Assembly: GCF_042219825.1 (NCBI RefSeq)
Contig: NZ_JBHJHQ010000009.1
Location: 62,001 to 126,000, forward strand
Direction: 5' to 3'
Source: JBHJHP01 sp042219825
Lineage (GTDB): Bacteria > Bacteroidota > Bacteroidia > Bacteroidales > UBA5342
Length of the DNA stretch: 64,000 nucleotides
This document shows positions 54,385 through 63,958 of the stretch, in pieces (position 1 is the first letter of the stretch; each line of letters opens with the position of its first letter). The notes under the pieces are model-generated. The model was not told the DNA's origin. It searched no databases and was given only the letters and a program-made list of their open reading frames with translations. A program made the position numbers and the translations under genes.

Positions 54385-57300
54385 TTAAAAAGTTATGTTT
54401 GTTCCGAACGATAATACTTTATGAATTGGATATCCCATTCCATTGCGTTCATCCATTTCCGGATCCAGTCCAAGATGATGCATATTATCAAAAGTGAGTA
54501 TGTTGGTTGCGTTCACATAAATCCTGCATTTCTGAATATTAATTTTGTGGGTAATGCTCTGTGGTAAGCTATAACCTAATTCAACATTTTTTAGCCGGAC
54601 ATAAGAGATCCGGTGTAACCAGAAATCGGATTGCACATAGGTATTCGAATGGATGCTATGGTAACCGAAACCTCTCACCGCAGGATATCTTCCGGGTATC
54701 CAGTCAGATGTCGGATCCAGAGGATCTTCTCTGTGCCATGCATCGGTAATTAAGTATGAAGGTGTGTTTCCGTCCTTTGCCTGGAATGGCCATTTTACTT
54801 CATAATCCTGAAAATATGAAAACAGTGACCCTCCGGCAAAATCACCGGCAAAATCAAATCCTTTCCAGTTCAGTCCGAAATTAAAACCACCTGCCAGGAT
54901 GGGTAACAGCTGTTGTCCGTTATTTCCTACAGCATATCCAACCGGCCGTGCATCATATCCGTTGATGATACCGTCATTATTGATATCCTCATACATAAAA
55001 TCACCAGGTAAGAGGTATTTATTGGCTGTCAGTCCGGGTCCTTCAACATAAACCGGATAATTATCTATTTCTTCCTGTGACTGAAAGCGTCCGATGACAT
55101 GATAAGCCCAGTTTTGTCCGGCCCACCTTTTATTTGTTGAAGTTCTGTATTCATCCCAGGAGTTTTCAAAAGCAGCTCCGTAAAGTTCGTAATCCATCTT
55201 TCTGGAGAAGGTAAAATTAATGCCAACCCAGTAATGCAGTTTCTTAATCCTGTCCTCCCATTTTGTAAATCCGTCGATCCCGATATGCCGGTCCGAGGTT
55301 AGGTTCTCCACCGGAAGATCATACCCCACTTCTTCAGGAAATAAGAGGGCAAGGTCATCTCTGAATCCCAAAAGGCCTCTTCTTTCCCTGACAAATCCAT
55401 CCAGTTCAACCGATAATCTGTTTTTGAAGAACCCAAGATCAAGGCCAATATTACTCATGGATGTTCTGATCCATGTTACATTGGTTTTGGGTATGTTGTC
55501 ATACACAACGCCCGGAACAGAAGTTCCGGTGATTGAATTTTCGAAGGGAGTGGAAGCCATATATGCCCCGCTGTTTACGGATGTTGAATAGGTGAAACCT
55601 GCCAGGTAATCGAAGTAATTGTAACCGTTGCTTCCCGTTGGCATATTTTCATCGCCCATTTCACCATAAGATGCTCTTAGCTTCAGGTTGCTTATTACCC
55701 GGCCAATCCCTGTGCCGGCAATAAAATTCTCTTCCGATATTCTCCATCCGCCGGATATGGAAGGGAAGAAGCCCCAGCGTTTTTCAGGTGCCCATTTGCT
55801 TGATCCGTCATACCTGCCGGCTACTTCCAGCAGATATTTCTCAGCGTAGGAATAGTTCATTTTACCAATGAAACCTGCCGTGGCACCTTCCCAGTAGTCA
55901 TCTCTTATGTATGACAGACCCTCTTTATCGTTATCGCTGAAAAAATCGTCGTAATTATGTCTGATATTCGTCTTGTCATTCTGCCATGTTCTGTCCTTCC
56001 GTTCCGAGGCCTCTCCGGCAAAGACCAGCCCCAGCTCATGTTTTCCGAAAATATTATGATAATTTATGTTTGCCCTGTACATATTTTCTTCGATGTAGCG
56101 GTTTCTTTTTCTGAAGTAAACATTGGAATTATAACTTTCCACCGGAACATAACTGTCTGTAATCGTCGGATCATATAAGGTGATGTACTTCCTGAAATTG
56201 TCCATTTTATTATCCGCCAGATAATACGAGTAGGTTAATTTGGCTGTCAGCCCTTTTAAAGGTGTTTTATATTCAATATCCCAGTTTGACTGCATCACAC
56301 GCCAAAGATCATTCGAATACCCCGCAATATCTCTTCGAGCGATGGCAGTGTTATAATCCGGTGCGTGTTGTATAAAAGCAGGATAGTCAGGATTATCATT
56401 TACATAGGGACGTTCTGTCGGACTCATAAACAACAATCCCCATCTCAGGTTTTTATAATCATTATCAGCGACAATTGCCGGTGCATTTCTTCGTTCAACT
56501 CTACCGTTTACGGATACAGATACTTTAAGTGATTCCGTGATCTTAGCGTCGGAGTTGATCTGCATATTCTTCCGGCTGAAATTAAAGTCCTCAAAAACGG
56601 CATCCTGATCCAGTGTGCTGAATGAGAAATAATAATTAATCTTTTCACTTCCACCGGATGTACTGACATTAAGGTATTTCTGAGGGACATTCTTTTTGAC
56701 CGAAAAATCATACCAGTCAAAACTGCGGTAATCTTCACCGGTTTCCGGGTTATAATATCCGGTTTTATATTTTTCCAGATCTTCTGCAGTAATGGAAGTA
56801 TAGCCCAGATCATTTAACTGTTGTTCGGCCTTTCCTCTCATTAAGGTATAAGCATCTGTTCCCCGTGGGAAGTATGTCAGGTTTTGCATCCCATAGTAGG
56901 AATTAATATTTACCGTATTCTTCTGATTCAGTTTTCCCCGCTTTGTGGTCACCAGAACAACACCATTAGATGCTTTAACACCGTAAATAGCTGCAGATCC
57001 GTCTTTCAGAATAGATATGCTTTCAATATCGTTTATATCAATATTATTAAAGGTTCCTTCATCCTTCATTACCCCGTCGATAACATACAAGGGTGTTCCC
57101 AGATTCCGGATCTGCAAAGATGTAGAAGCACCCGGTACTCCACTGGTCTGACGATTGGTAATGCCAGCTACTTTACCAACAAGCGCAGTTGCTGTGGTTG
57201 ACGAATTGGTTCTGACCAGGTCCAGGTTATCCACGGTTCCAACGGCTCCAACAACAGATACCTTTTTCTGTATACCGTATCCAACAACAACAAACTCATT

Positions 57301-57615
57301 TAACGATACATCACTCTCTTTTAAAACCACAGACAGATTTACATTATCTGTAACTTTAATTTCCTTTCGTTCAAATCCTACAAATGAAAATATAAGCGTT
57401 CCGCCACTTTGAGGAATTCTGACACTAAACTGACCCTTTATATCAGTTATGGTGCCTGCGTTGCTTTCTTTGACCATAACGGTTACTCCGGTCAGAGGTT
57501 CCTTATTCTGATCCGTTACAATTCCACTCACCATTTTAAGTTGTGAAAATGCTGAACCGGAAAGAAATACGCATAAAAACAGAAGAAATGATTTCAAAAA
57601 ATTTGGGCCATTCAT
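54385..57615 (-). CDS. SusC/RagA-family TonB-dependent transporter
   Basis: 1076 residues. Signal peptide to about residue 25, carboxypeptidase-like regulatory domain (27-110, VSGIVTDQNKEPLTGVTV), TonB-box region before VVVGYGIQKK, plug with LYVIDGV and SISILKDGSAAIYG..ASNGVVLVTTK, then a 22-strand barrel to the C-terminal aromatic. Imports oligosaccharides across the outer membrane with energy from TonB-ExbBD. First gene of the minus-strand PUL; its upstream region, shared with the regulator, has no good constitutive promoter match, consistent with activator-dependent expression. Confidence 0.95.
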   Translation of the reverse strand: MNGPNFLKSFLLFLCVFLSGSAFSQLKMVSGIVTDQNKEPLTGVTVMVKESNAGTITDIKGQFSVRIPQSGGTLIFSFVGFERKEIKVTDNVNLSVVLKESDVSLNEFVVVGYGIQKKVSVVGAVGTVDNLDLVRTNSSTTATALVGKVAGITNRQTSGVPGASTSLQIRNLGTPLYVIDGVMKDEGTFNNIDINDIESISILKDGSAAIYGVKASNGVVLVTTKRGKLNQKNTVNINSYYGMQNLTYFPRGTDAYTLMRGKAEQQLNDLGYTSITAEDLEKYKTGYYNPETGEDYRSFDWYDFSVKKNVPQKYLNVSTSGGSEKINYYFSFSTLDQDAVFEDFNFSRKNMQINSDAKITESLKVSVSVNGRVERRNAPAIVADNDYKNLRWGLLFMSPTERPYVNDNPDYPAFIQHAPDYNTAIARRDIAGYSNDLWRVMQSNWDIEYKTPLKGLTAKLTYSYYLADNKMDNFRKYITLYDPTITDSYVPVESYNSNVYFRKRNRYIEENMYRANINYHNIFGKHELGLVFAGEASERKDRTWQNDKTNIRHNYDDFFSDNDKEGLSYIRDDYWEGATAGFIGKMNYSYAEKYLLEVAGRYDGSSKWAPEKRWGFFPSISGGWRISEENFIAGTGIGRVISNLKLRASYGEMGDENMPTGSNGYNYFDYLAGFTYSTSVNSGAYMASTPFENSITGTSVPGVVYDNIPKTNVTWIRTSMSNIGLDLGFFKNRLSVELDGFVRERRGLLGFRDDLALLFPEEVGYDLPVENLTSDRHIGIDGFTKWEDRIKKLHYWVGINFTFSRKMDYELYGAAFENSWDEYRTSTNKRWAGQNWAYHVIGRFQSQEEIDNYPVYVEGPGLTANKYLLPGDFMYEDINNDGIINGYDARPVGYAVGNNGQQLLPILAGGFNFGLNWKGFDFAGDFAGGSLFSYFQDYEVKWPFQAKDGNTPSYLITDAWHREDPLDPTSDWIPGRYPAVRGFGYHSIHSNTYVQSDFWLHRISYVRLKNVELGYSLPQSITHKINIQKCRIYVNATNILTFDNMHHLGLDPEMDERNGMGYPIHKVLSFGTNITF

Positions 57616-57692
57616 AGCAGATTGATTAGTTAATGTGATAAAACTACCACATATACTTTTCCTCTACCTGAATTAAAATCCATTTAAAAGTG

Positions 57693-57749
57693 AATTTTGT
57701 CCAGAAATAGCATATCAGGACAATATTTACACCTAAACAGGACAAAATT
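57693..57749. promoter_or_regulatory. Candidate operator: three CnGGACAAwATT copies between susC and the regulator
   Basis: Two direct copies on the plus strand, CAGGACAATATT (57716-57727) and CAGGACAAAATT (57739-57750), start 23 bp apart; a third copy, CTGGACAAAATT, lies on the minus strand (57693-57704). The outer pair forms a perfect 10-bp inverted repeat, AATTTTGTCC/GGACAAAATT. They sit 78-135 bp upstream of the susC start codon, the expected place for an AraC-type HTCS activator. Seen directly; binding is inferred. Confidence 0.55.
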
Positions 57750-57875
57750 GTAAGCTTTGACCCTTAAATTCTGTTCAGCAGATAGTATTATTATATTATC
57801 TTGTGGCATTATATTGATCTACAGGAAGGATTGGTTTTAAGGATAGTTTATTATTCAGCGTTATTGTATAATTTG

Positions 57876-60800
57876 ATGCATAGGGGCATAGTCAAAATAT
57901 TAGTTAATCTCACTGTATTATTTTCATTTGGTATTCATATTGAAGCCAATCATTTTTATTTTAAAAACTATAAAGTAGAAGATGGCCTTTCTCAAAACAC
58001 AGTATTCTGTATTCTGCAGGATAATGACGGATTTATGTGGTTTGGAACCAACGATGGCCTGAACAGGTTTGATGGTTATAATTTTAAGATATACAGAAGC
58101 AAAAGTGGAGATAACACCCTTGGCAGCAGCAAGATCATAGATCTTGTTCAAACGTCAGACAGCACCTTGTTTATAGGGACAGCAAATGGAATTTACACAT
58201 ATAATCCGGATAAAGAAAGATTTGCACGATTTGAAAACGAAACAGAAAACAACATAACAGTTGATTCGAGAATTAATGATTTTTTTAAAACCGAAGATGA
58301 TATTATATGGATATCTACCTTAGAACAGGGGCTGTTTAAATATAATCACCGGACTGGTGGATTAATACAACTCGCTCCGAAAACAGCAAGCTTGCTGAAT
58401 CATTCAGTGAGTTGCACGTATAGAGATTCAAAAGGTAATTTATGGATATCAAGTAACGGACTGCTAAAATACAATCCAAAATCACAAAGTATTGAGTCTG
58501 TTAAGGTTTTATCTGAACAGGACAGGTTGCAGGGTAATTATATTACCAAAATCATTGAAGACTCAGAAGGATATTTATGGATTGGCACTGATAATTTTGG
58601 ATTGATCCGTTATGATGAATCAACACATAATGTAAAACGCTATTTTAGTTCCGGGTCAGACTATTTTCTTGCACACATCCATGATATTTTTGAATTAGGT
58701 TCCGGTAAACTTTTAATCGGATCAGATTCGGAACTCCTCCTTTTTGATACCGAAGCAGAGACGCATACACTTATACAGGCTTCCCAGGTAATAAATGGCG
58801 CACTTAGTGATAATTCTATTTACTGCTTTTATAAAGATACTGAGAACGGCCTGTGGTTGGGAAGTTATTTCGGAGGCGTGAACTATCTGGCAGATATTTC
58901 AAATACCATAGAGCTTTATCAGCCTACTACAAATGGCTTACATGGGAAAGCAGTAAGCCGGTTTTGTGAAGACGCAGACGGAAATGTATGGGTAGCCACT
59001 GAAGACGGTGGATTAAACCTATTGGATGTTTCCTCTCAAACCTTTGAACATTATATGAGTGACTATAATATTCAGGCTTTATGCATGGATAAACACATGT
59101 TATGGATTGGAACATACGGAGACGGACTATTCTTATTTGATACGAACACTAAAAGATACAAATCATATCACATAGAATTTTCAGGTGTTTCAACGCTACA
59201 TATTAAATCCATCATTAAAGATTCACACGATAACATCTGGCTGGGAACCAATGCAGGGCTTTACAGGCTGGACAGATTAACGGAAGAATTCATACACTAT
59301 AAATCAACTGCCAGACTATTTATCTGGGATATTACAGAAGACCCGAAAGGCGACCTCTGGTACTGTACGAGTGGTAACGGGTTATTTAAACTGAACCATG
59401 AGTCAGGAGATATTGTGAATTATCTGTATGATGAAAAAAATGAGTTCTCCCTTCCGGATAATAACATATTAACCATTTGCCTGGATGCACAGGGACAATT
59501 ATGGGCCGGCAGTGAAGAAAACGGGTTTTGTAAATACGACCATGAAAATGACAGGTTCATAAGATATTCTAATATTAATGGCTTTAGTAACAGACTTATC
59601 TATTCAATTATTGCTGACCATAAAAACCAGATCTGGCTATCCACAAGTAACGGATTATTCAGGTTTTTACCTGACGAAAAGAAAGTATCAATGTTTACAA
59701 CAGCGGACGGACTGCAAAGCAATCAGTTTAATTTCAACTCAGGATATGTTACACGGGATGGTAAACTATATTTTGGTGGTGTAAATGGCTTTAATGCATT
59801 TTATCCCACCGATATTACGACAAATGACTTTGAACCTCCCATACGCATTGTAAATTTTCAATTGTTTAATAAAGATCTGGAGTTGAAAAGTAACGATGGA
59901 ATCCTTAAAAGTTCCATCATTAACTGCAAAGCCATTGATCTAAAATACAATCAGAACGTCATTAGCCTTGATTATGTAGCGTTGAGTTATAAAAATCCTG
60001 AGAATAACCTTTATCAGTATATCATGGAAGGATTTGATGATGAATGGATCGATGCCGGCAGAAGAAGGAGAGCTTCCTACACGAATTTACCACCGGGCGA
60101 ATATACATTTAAAGTTAAAGGTTCCAATAACGACTGGGTTTGGAATAAAGAAGGAGCCCGGATCAAAATAACAATCCAGCCACCATTCTGGCTAACACCC
60201 TGGGCATATATAATCTACTTCATCGTTTTCATTCTTTTTATTTACGCCATAATGTTATTCGAAAGAAGAAAACACAGGATGCAAATGGCCAAAGACAACC
60301 TGGAGAAAGAAAAACAGATGTACAACACGCAGATTAATTTCTTCACCAACATAGCCCATGAAATCAGGACCCCGCTTACACTTATAAAAGCGCCGGTTGA
60401 CGAAATTCTGAAAAACAGGAATCTCAATTCTGAAATACAACAGAATTTGAAAATAATTGATAAAAATGCAGGTAATCTGTATAAACTGGTAACTGAATTA
60501 CTTGATTTCAGAAGGGTTGAAAAAGGTTTTGAGGAATTTGAATTTAGTTCCCATGATATCATTGATCTTATTCATCAGGTCATACTGAGCTTTCAGGGGA
60601 GTGCAAAATCAAGACACATTTCAATAAATGTAAGCAGTGGTTACAAAGAACTTTATGCAGAAGTCAACAGAAGCGCCATTGAAAAGGTCCTGATGAACCT
60701 TTTTTCAAATGCATTAAAATATGCGGATTCTGAAATTAAAGTGCTTGTAAGTCTTGTGAATAATGGTGATTCTATACAAATCAAAATTCAGGATAATGGT

Positions 60801-61862
60801 GATGGTGTGCCTGAAAGCATAAGACAGTCAATTTTTGAGCCATTTGTACATGATCGCAGTTCGTCTTTAAAAAACAAAGATGGAATCGGTTTAGGATTAC
60901 CGTATGCACAATCGCTTATAAAACACCATGGAGGGTTGATCGAATTAGTTGAGAACGGCTGTAAAGGTGCATGTTTTATGATTACGCTTCCTGTTAAAAA
61001 AACTGCTGATATAAGGCTGATAACCGATTCAACCAAAAATAAAGCAGTCGATACATTAACAGATCATCCTGGGAATAATAGTTACAATTCTCATTCTTCG
61101 GGTTTCTCAAATTACAATTTGTTGATTGTTGAAGATCAGGATGAACTGCGCGAGTTTCTGGGCAGCACCTTATCAGGAGATTATAAAATTCACCTGGCAG
61201 CTGATGGACTGGAGGCACTGGAAATTTTAGATAAAACTACGATAGATCTTGTAATTACGGATATAATGATGCCGAATATGAATGGTTTTGAACTAACGGA
61301 TAAAATCAAAACAACGCTTAGCTACAGCCATATTCCGGTTATTATGCTTACAGCCAAAACAACAGAAGAAGCAAAAATTGAAGGCTATGGTACCGGAGCG
61401 GATGCCTATATCGATAAACCGTTTTCAATAGATCTTCTTCGTGTACGGATTATCAATATTTTTGAGAACAGGCGAAAGTTACGGGACAGCTATCTGAAAA
61501 TACCGCTTGTTAAATCAGAATCTATTGCAGGTTCTGATAAAGACACAGAATTTATTGAAAAGGTTAAAAAAACAATCGAAGCTCATCTCCTTGACTCTAA
61601 TTTCGGGGTGGATCAACTGGCAGAATACCTGAATATGAGCCGTTCAGCATTTTTTGCGAAAATCAAAGGAATCTCCGACTTATCCCCACTCGATTATATT
61701 AAAGTGGAACGATTAAAAAAGGCCGTAGAATATCTTCAGGAGGATAAGTACAAGTGGGTGGATATAGCTCAAATGGTAGGCTATTCAACACCTTCATATT
61801 TCTCCAGAGAATTTAAAAAGCAATTTGGTGTTCTGCCAAGAGATTTTAAAAAGCAACTATAA
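57876..61862 (+). CDS. Hybrid two-component system sensor-regulator (HTCS) of the PUL
   Basis: 1328 residues from ATG 57876, which opens a signal peptide; an in-frame TTG at 57801 is less likely. Order: two periplasmic propellers of two-component-regulator repeats (GLSQN..., repeated LWIGT), Y_Y_Y domain, membrane helix (about 788-812), histidine kinase with His828 (NIAHEIRTPL) and ATP-binding boxes (NLFSNALKYA, DNGDGVP, GIGLGLPYAQ), receiver with Asp1129 (VITDIMMP), and AraC-type HTH (VDQLAEYLNMSRSAFFAKI ... VGYSTPSYFSREFKKQFG). It senses a breakdown product in the periplasm and activates the divergent susC operon. All key residues are intact. Confidence 0.95.
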   Translation: MHRGIVKILVNLTVLFSFGIHIEANHFYFKNYKVEDGLSQNTVFCILQDNDGFMWFGTNDGLNRFDGYNFKIYRSKSGDNTLGSSKIIDLVQTSDSTLFIGTANGIYTYNPDKERFARFENETENNITVDSRINDFFKTEDDIIWISTLEQGLFKYNHRTGGLIQLAPKTASLLNHSVSCTYRDSKGNLWISSNGLLKYNPKSQSIESVKVLSEQDRLQGNYITKIIEDSEGYLWIGTDNFGLIRYDESTHNVKRYFSSGSDYFLAHIHDIFELGSGKLLIGSDSELLLFDTEAETHTLIQASQVINGALSDNSIYCFYKDTENGLWLGSYFGGVNYLADISNTIELYQPTTNGLHGKAVSRFCEDADGNVWVATEDGGLNLLDVSSQTFEHYMSDYNIQALCMDKHMLWIGTYGDGLFLFDTNTKRYKSYHIEFSGVSTLHIKSIIKDSHDNIWLGTNAGLYRLDRLTEEFIHYKSTARLFIWDITEDPKGDLWYCTSGNGLFKLNHESGDIVNYLYDEKNEFSLPDNNILTICLDAQGQLWAGSEENGFCKYDHENDRFIRYSNINGFSNRLIYSIIADHKNQIWLSTSNGLFRFLPDEKKVSMFTTADGLQSNQFNFNSGYVTRDGKLYFGGVNGFNAFYPTDITTNDFEPPIRIVNFQLFNKDLELKSNDGILKSSIINCKAIDLKYNQNVISLDYVALSYKNPENNLYQYIMEGFDDEWIDAGRRRRASYTNLPPGEYTFKVKGSNNDWVWNKEGARIKITIQPPFWLTPWAYIIYFIVFILFIYAIMLFERRKHRMQMAKDNLEKEKQMYNTQINFFTNIAHEIRTPLTLIKAPVDEILKNRNLNSEIQQNLKIIDKNAGNLYKLVTELLDFRRVEKGFEEFEFSSHDIIDLIHQVILSFQGSAKSRHISINVSSGYKELYAEVNRSAIEKVLMNLFSNALKYADSEIKVLVSLVNNGDSIQIKIQDNGDGVPESIRQSIFEPFVHDRSSSLKNKDGIGLGLPYAQSLIKHHGGLIELVENGCKGACFMITLPVKKTADIRLITDSTKNKAVDTLTDHPGNNSYNSHSSGFSNYNLLIVEDQDELREFLGSTLSGDYKIHLAADGLEALEILDKTTIDLVITDIMMPNMNGFELTDKIKTTLSYSHIPVIMLTAKTTEEAKIEGYGTGADAYIDKPFSIDLLRVRIINIFENRRKLRDSYLKIPLVKSESIAGSDKDTEFIEKVKKTIEAHLLDSNFGVDQLAEYLNMSRSAFFAKIKGISDLSPLDYIKVERLKKAVEYLQEDKYKWVDIAQMVGYSTPSYFSREFKKQFGVLPRDFKKQL

Positions 61863-61889
61863 CTGCAGTACTCAACAAATATCCGTTTT

Positions 61890-63431
61890 CTATAAATCCG
61901 TATCCGTTCGTTTGTGGTTAATGATGGAATACAAATCTGATCTACGGTCTTTGAGGTTACGGACACTGCCAAACTGATTCAGTTCGCGTAGCATGTCAAG
62001 ATCCACATCGGCAATTAATATCATCTCTGTATTAGGTGTTGCTTCTGCCTTTATTCCATTTGTTGGAAATGCAAAATCGCAGGGTGTAAAAACGATAGAC
62101 TGCGCATATTGAATGTCCATATTATGAACCTTGGGCAGGTTCCCCACACTACCGGCAATTGCCACATAACATTCATTCTCAATGGCCCTGGCCTGAGCAC
62201 AGTTTCTCACCCTGGAATATCCGTTTTGAGTATCTGTTAAAAAAGGCACAAATAAAATATCCATCCCTTCATTGGCAAGAAGTCTGCTCAATTCCGGGAA
62301 TTCTATGTCATAGCAGATTAACACACCTATTTTACCACAATCCGTATCAAATGTTTTCAGTTTTTGTCCACCCTGAAGTCCCCAGACTTTGGCTTCGTCA
62401 GGTGTAACATGCAGCTTTTCGAAACGCTCAATGCCTCCATCCCTTTTACACACATAACCCACGTTGTACAGTTCACCACTCACCACTTCCGGCATGCTTC
62501 CGGTAATGATATTGATATTGTACGAAATGGCCAGATCCGAAAACCGTTTCACCACATCAGAGGTATATTCTGCTAGCCTTCGTATGGCTTCCGGCTCAGA
62601 AAGGTGATTATAAGCAGACATAAGCGGAGCATTAAAAAACTCCGGGAATAGTGCAAAATCGGATCTGTACCCTGAAACAGCATCCACAAAATATTCTGCC
62701 TGCTGCATCACTTCATCAAGATCCTTATAAAGGCGCATCTGCCACTGAACCAATCCCAGCCGTACAACTGTTTTGGTATTAACGGCTTTATCCGATGATT
62801 CCTCATAATATATGTTGTTCCATTCCAGCAGAACTGCATATTCATTTGATTCATCGTCACCTTCCAGGTATCCTTTTAATATTTTTTTGGGGTGAAAATC
62901 GTTTGAAAGCTGAAAGTCGAGTACAGTATCATGAATTTCCTTTTTATGAACCTTTTCTATGTACTCTTTAGGTGTAATCTCTTCAGCATATTTATAGTAA
63001 TTAGGGATCCTTCCACCAAACACTATACTTTTCAGATTCAATCGTTCACACAGCTCCTTGCGGTAGTCGTACAAACGCCTTCCAAGGCGTAATCCTCTGA
63101 ATTTGGGTCGTATAAAAATCTCGATACCATATAATACATCCCCCTTATTTCTGTGCGTACTAAACGAATAATTGCCAATAATCTGGTTATAGGTATGTTT
63201 GTTCTCAAGTCTTTGAGAATCCACTATTATTGAAAGTGCACAGCCTGCAAGCTCATCATCAACTTTTATCGCCACCTGGCCTTCCGGAAATTTTTTTATA
63301 AGTGTTTTAATGTGTTCCTCTTCCCAGTATGCCCCGGGCAAACCGGAATAGGCCTCCTCCATTGCTGTATTCAGCTCATCATAATCATCAATTGTTAAAA
63401 AAACAATTTCAATATTTTCTATAGGATCCAT
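61890..63431 (-). CDS. GNAT acetyltransferase-nitrilase fusion protein
   Basis: 513 residues. Residues 1-215 are a GNAT domain with the acetyl-CoA loop region RPKFRGLRLGRRLYDYR; residues 222-505 are a carbon-nitrogen hydrolase with the complete triad Glu264 (FPEFF), Lys339 (EKLHVTP) and Cys373 (LICYDIEFPE). The combination is a known nitrilase-superfamily branch with no settled substrate. No signal peptide: cytoplasmic. It is convergent with the HTCS gene (27-bp gap, no hairpin) and probably unrelated to the PUL. Confidence 0.9.
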   Translation of the reverse strand: MDPIENIEIVFLTIDDYDELNTAMEEAYSGLPGAYWEEEHIKTLIKKFPEGQVAIKVDDELAGCALSIIVDSQRLENKHTYNQIIGNYSFSTHRNKGDVLYGIEIFIRPKFRGLRLGRRLYDYRKELCERLNLKSIVFGGRIPNYYKYAEEITPKEYIEKVHKKEIHDTVLDFQLSNDFHPKKILKGYLEGDDESNEYAVLLEWNNIYYEESSDKAVNTKTVVRLGLVQWQMRLYKDLDEVMQQAEYFVDAVSGYRSDFALFPEFFNAPLMSAYNHLSEPEAIRRLAEYTSDVVKRFSDLAISYNINIITGSMPEVVSGELYNVGYVCKRDGGIERFEKLHVTPDEAKVWGLQGGQKLKTFDTDCGKIGVLICYDIEFPELSRLLANEGMDILFVPFLTDTQNGYSRVRNCAQARAIENECYVAIAGSVGNLPKVHNMDIQYAQSIVFTPCDFAFPTNGIKAEATPNTEMILIADVDLDMLRELNQFGSVRNLKDRRSDLYSIINHKRTDTDL

Positions 63432-63543
63432 AAAATGAATTTTAAATTACCTGCTTTCTCTTCAACATAAAGGACATAAAGAGGTTTGATGAAATTACAA
63501 TTATTTATATAAATGCCAAGTTGATTTCCGCTTCATTTCACTT

Positions 63544-63634
63544 ACAATAATGTAGACACGTCTTCATTTCCTACATAATTGTAGGATTTGCTGATGCAAT
63601 TAGTTTCATAATACATTATCTATAAGTACATTAT
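63544..63634. promoter_or_regulatory. Palindromes and short direct repeats upstream of the molbindin gene
   Basis: The 276-bp gap 63432-63707 has no gene. It holds TACA-ATAA-TGTA (63543-63554) and, 29 bp on, a perfect TCCTACA-TAAT-TGTAGGA (63569-63586), which share the core TACA-N4-TGTA. TACATTAT is then repeated at 63612-63619 and 63627-63634. The position before a molybdate-binding gene suggests regulator sites; which regulator is unknown. Confidence 0.4.
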
Positions 63635-63707
63635 ATTTTATGGCATATTTTTTATTGAAGCCAAAACAATAACTCAGATCAGATATTACGATACAAAATA
63701 CTTAAAT

Positions 63708-63920
63708 ATGAAATTAAGTGCAAGAAATAATCTGGCAGGCATCATAAAATCCATCGACGAGGGTTTGATCACTTCCAAGGTCGTAATTGACCTCGGGAAT
63801 GGAAACGAGATTGTCTCCATTATCTCGAAGGATGCCATTGATGATTTGCAGCTAAAAGTTGGTGAGCCGGCGTTTGCCATTGTAAAATCAACAGAAGTAA
63901 TCATTGGTGTTCCTGATTAA
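63708..63920 (+). CDS. Molbindin (single TOBE/Mop domain protein)
   Basis: 70 residues, one TOBE (Mop) domain: MKLSARNNLAGIIKSIDEG start, GLITSKVVIDLGNGNEIVSIIS, and VGEPAFAIVKSTEVIIGV end. Such proteins assemble into hexamers that bind molybdate or tungstate and usually lie with mod transport genes. Another gene begins 39 bp downstream in the same direction. Confidence 0.92.
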   Translation: MKLSARNNLAGIIKSIDEGLITSKVVIDLGNGNEIVSIISKDAIDDLQLKVGEPAFAIVKSTEVIIGVPD

Positions 63921-63958
63921 TAAAAGCGATTTAGCATCCAGGGTCAAAACAAAAGCAA

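Noticed and set aside
57616..57700. Constitutive promoter for susC
   Set aside because: The best match, TAGTTTTA near 57645 on the minus strand, misses the G of the -7 box and has no TTG at the right distance.
57801..57875. Longer HTCS protein starting from TTG 57801
   Set aside because: The extra 25 residues are not conserved-looking, and ATG 57876 opens a good signal peptide.
61863..61889. Terminator between the HTCS and nitrilase-fusion genes
   Set aside because: The 27-bp gap contains no stem of useful length.
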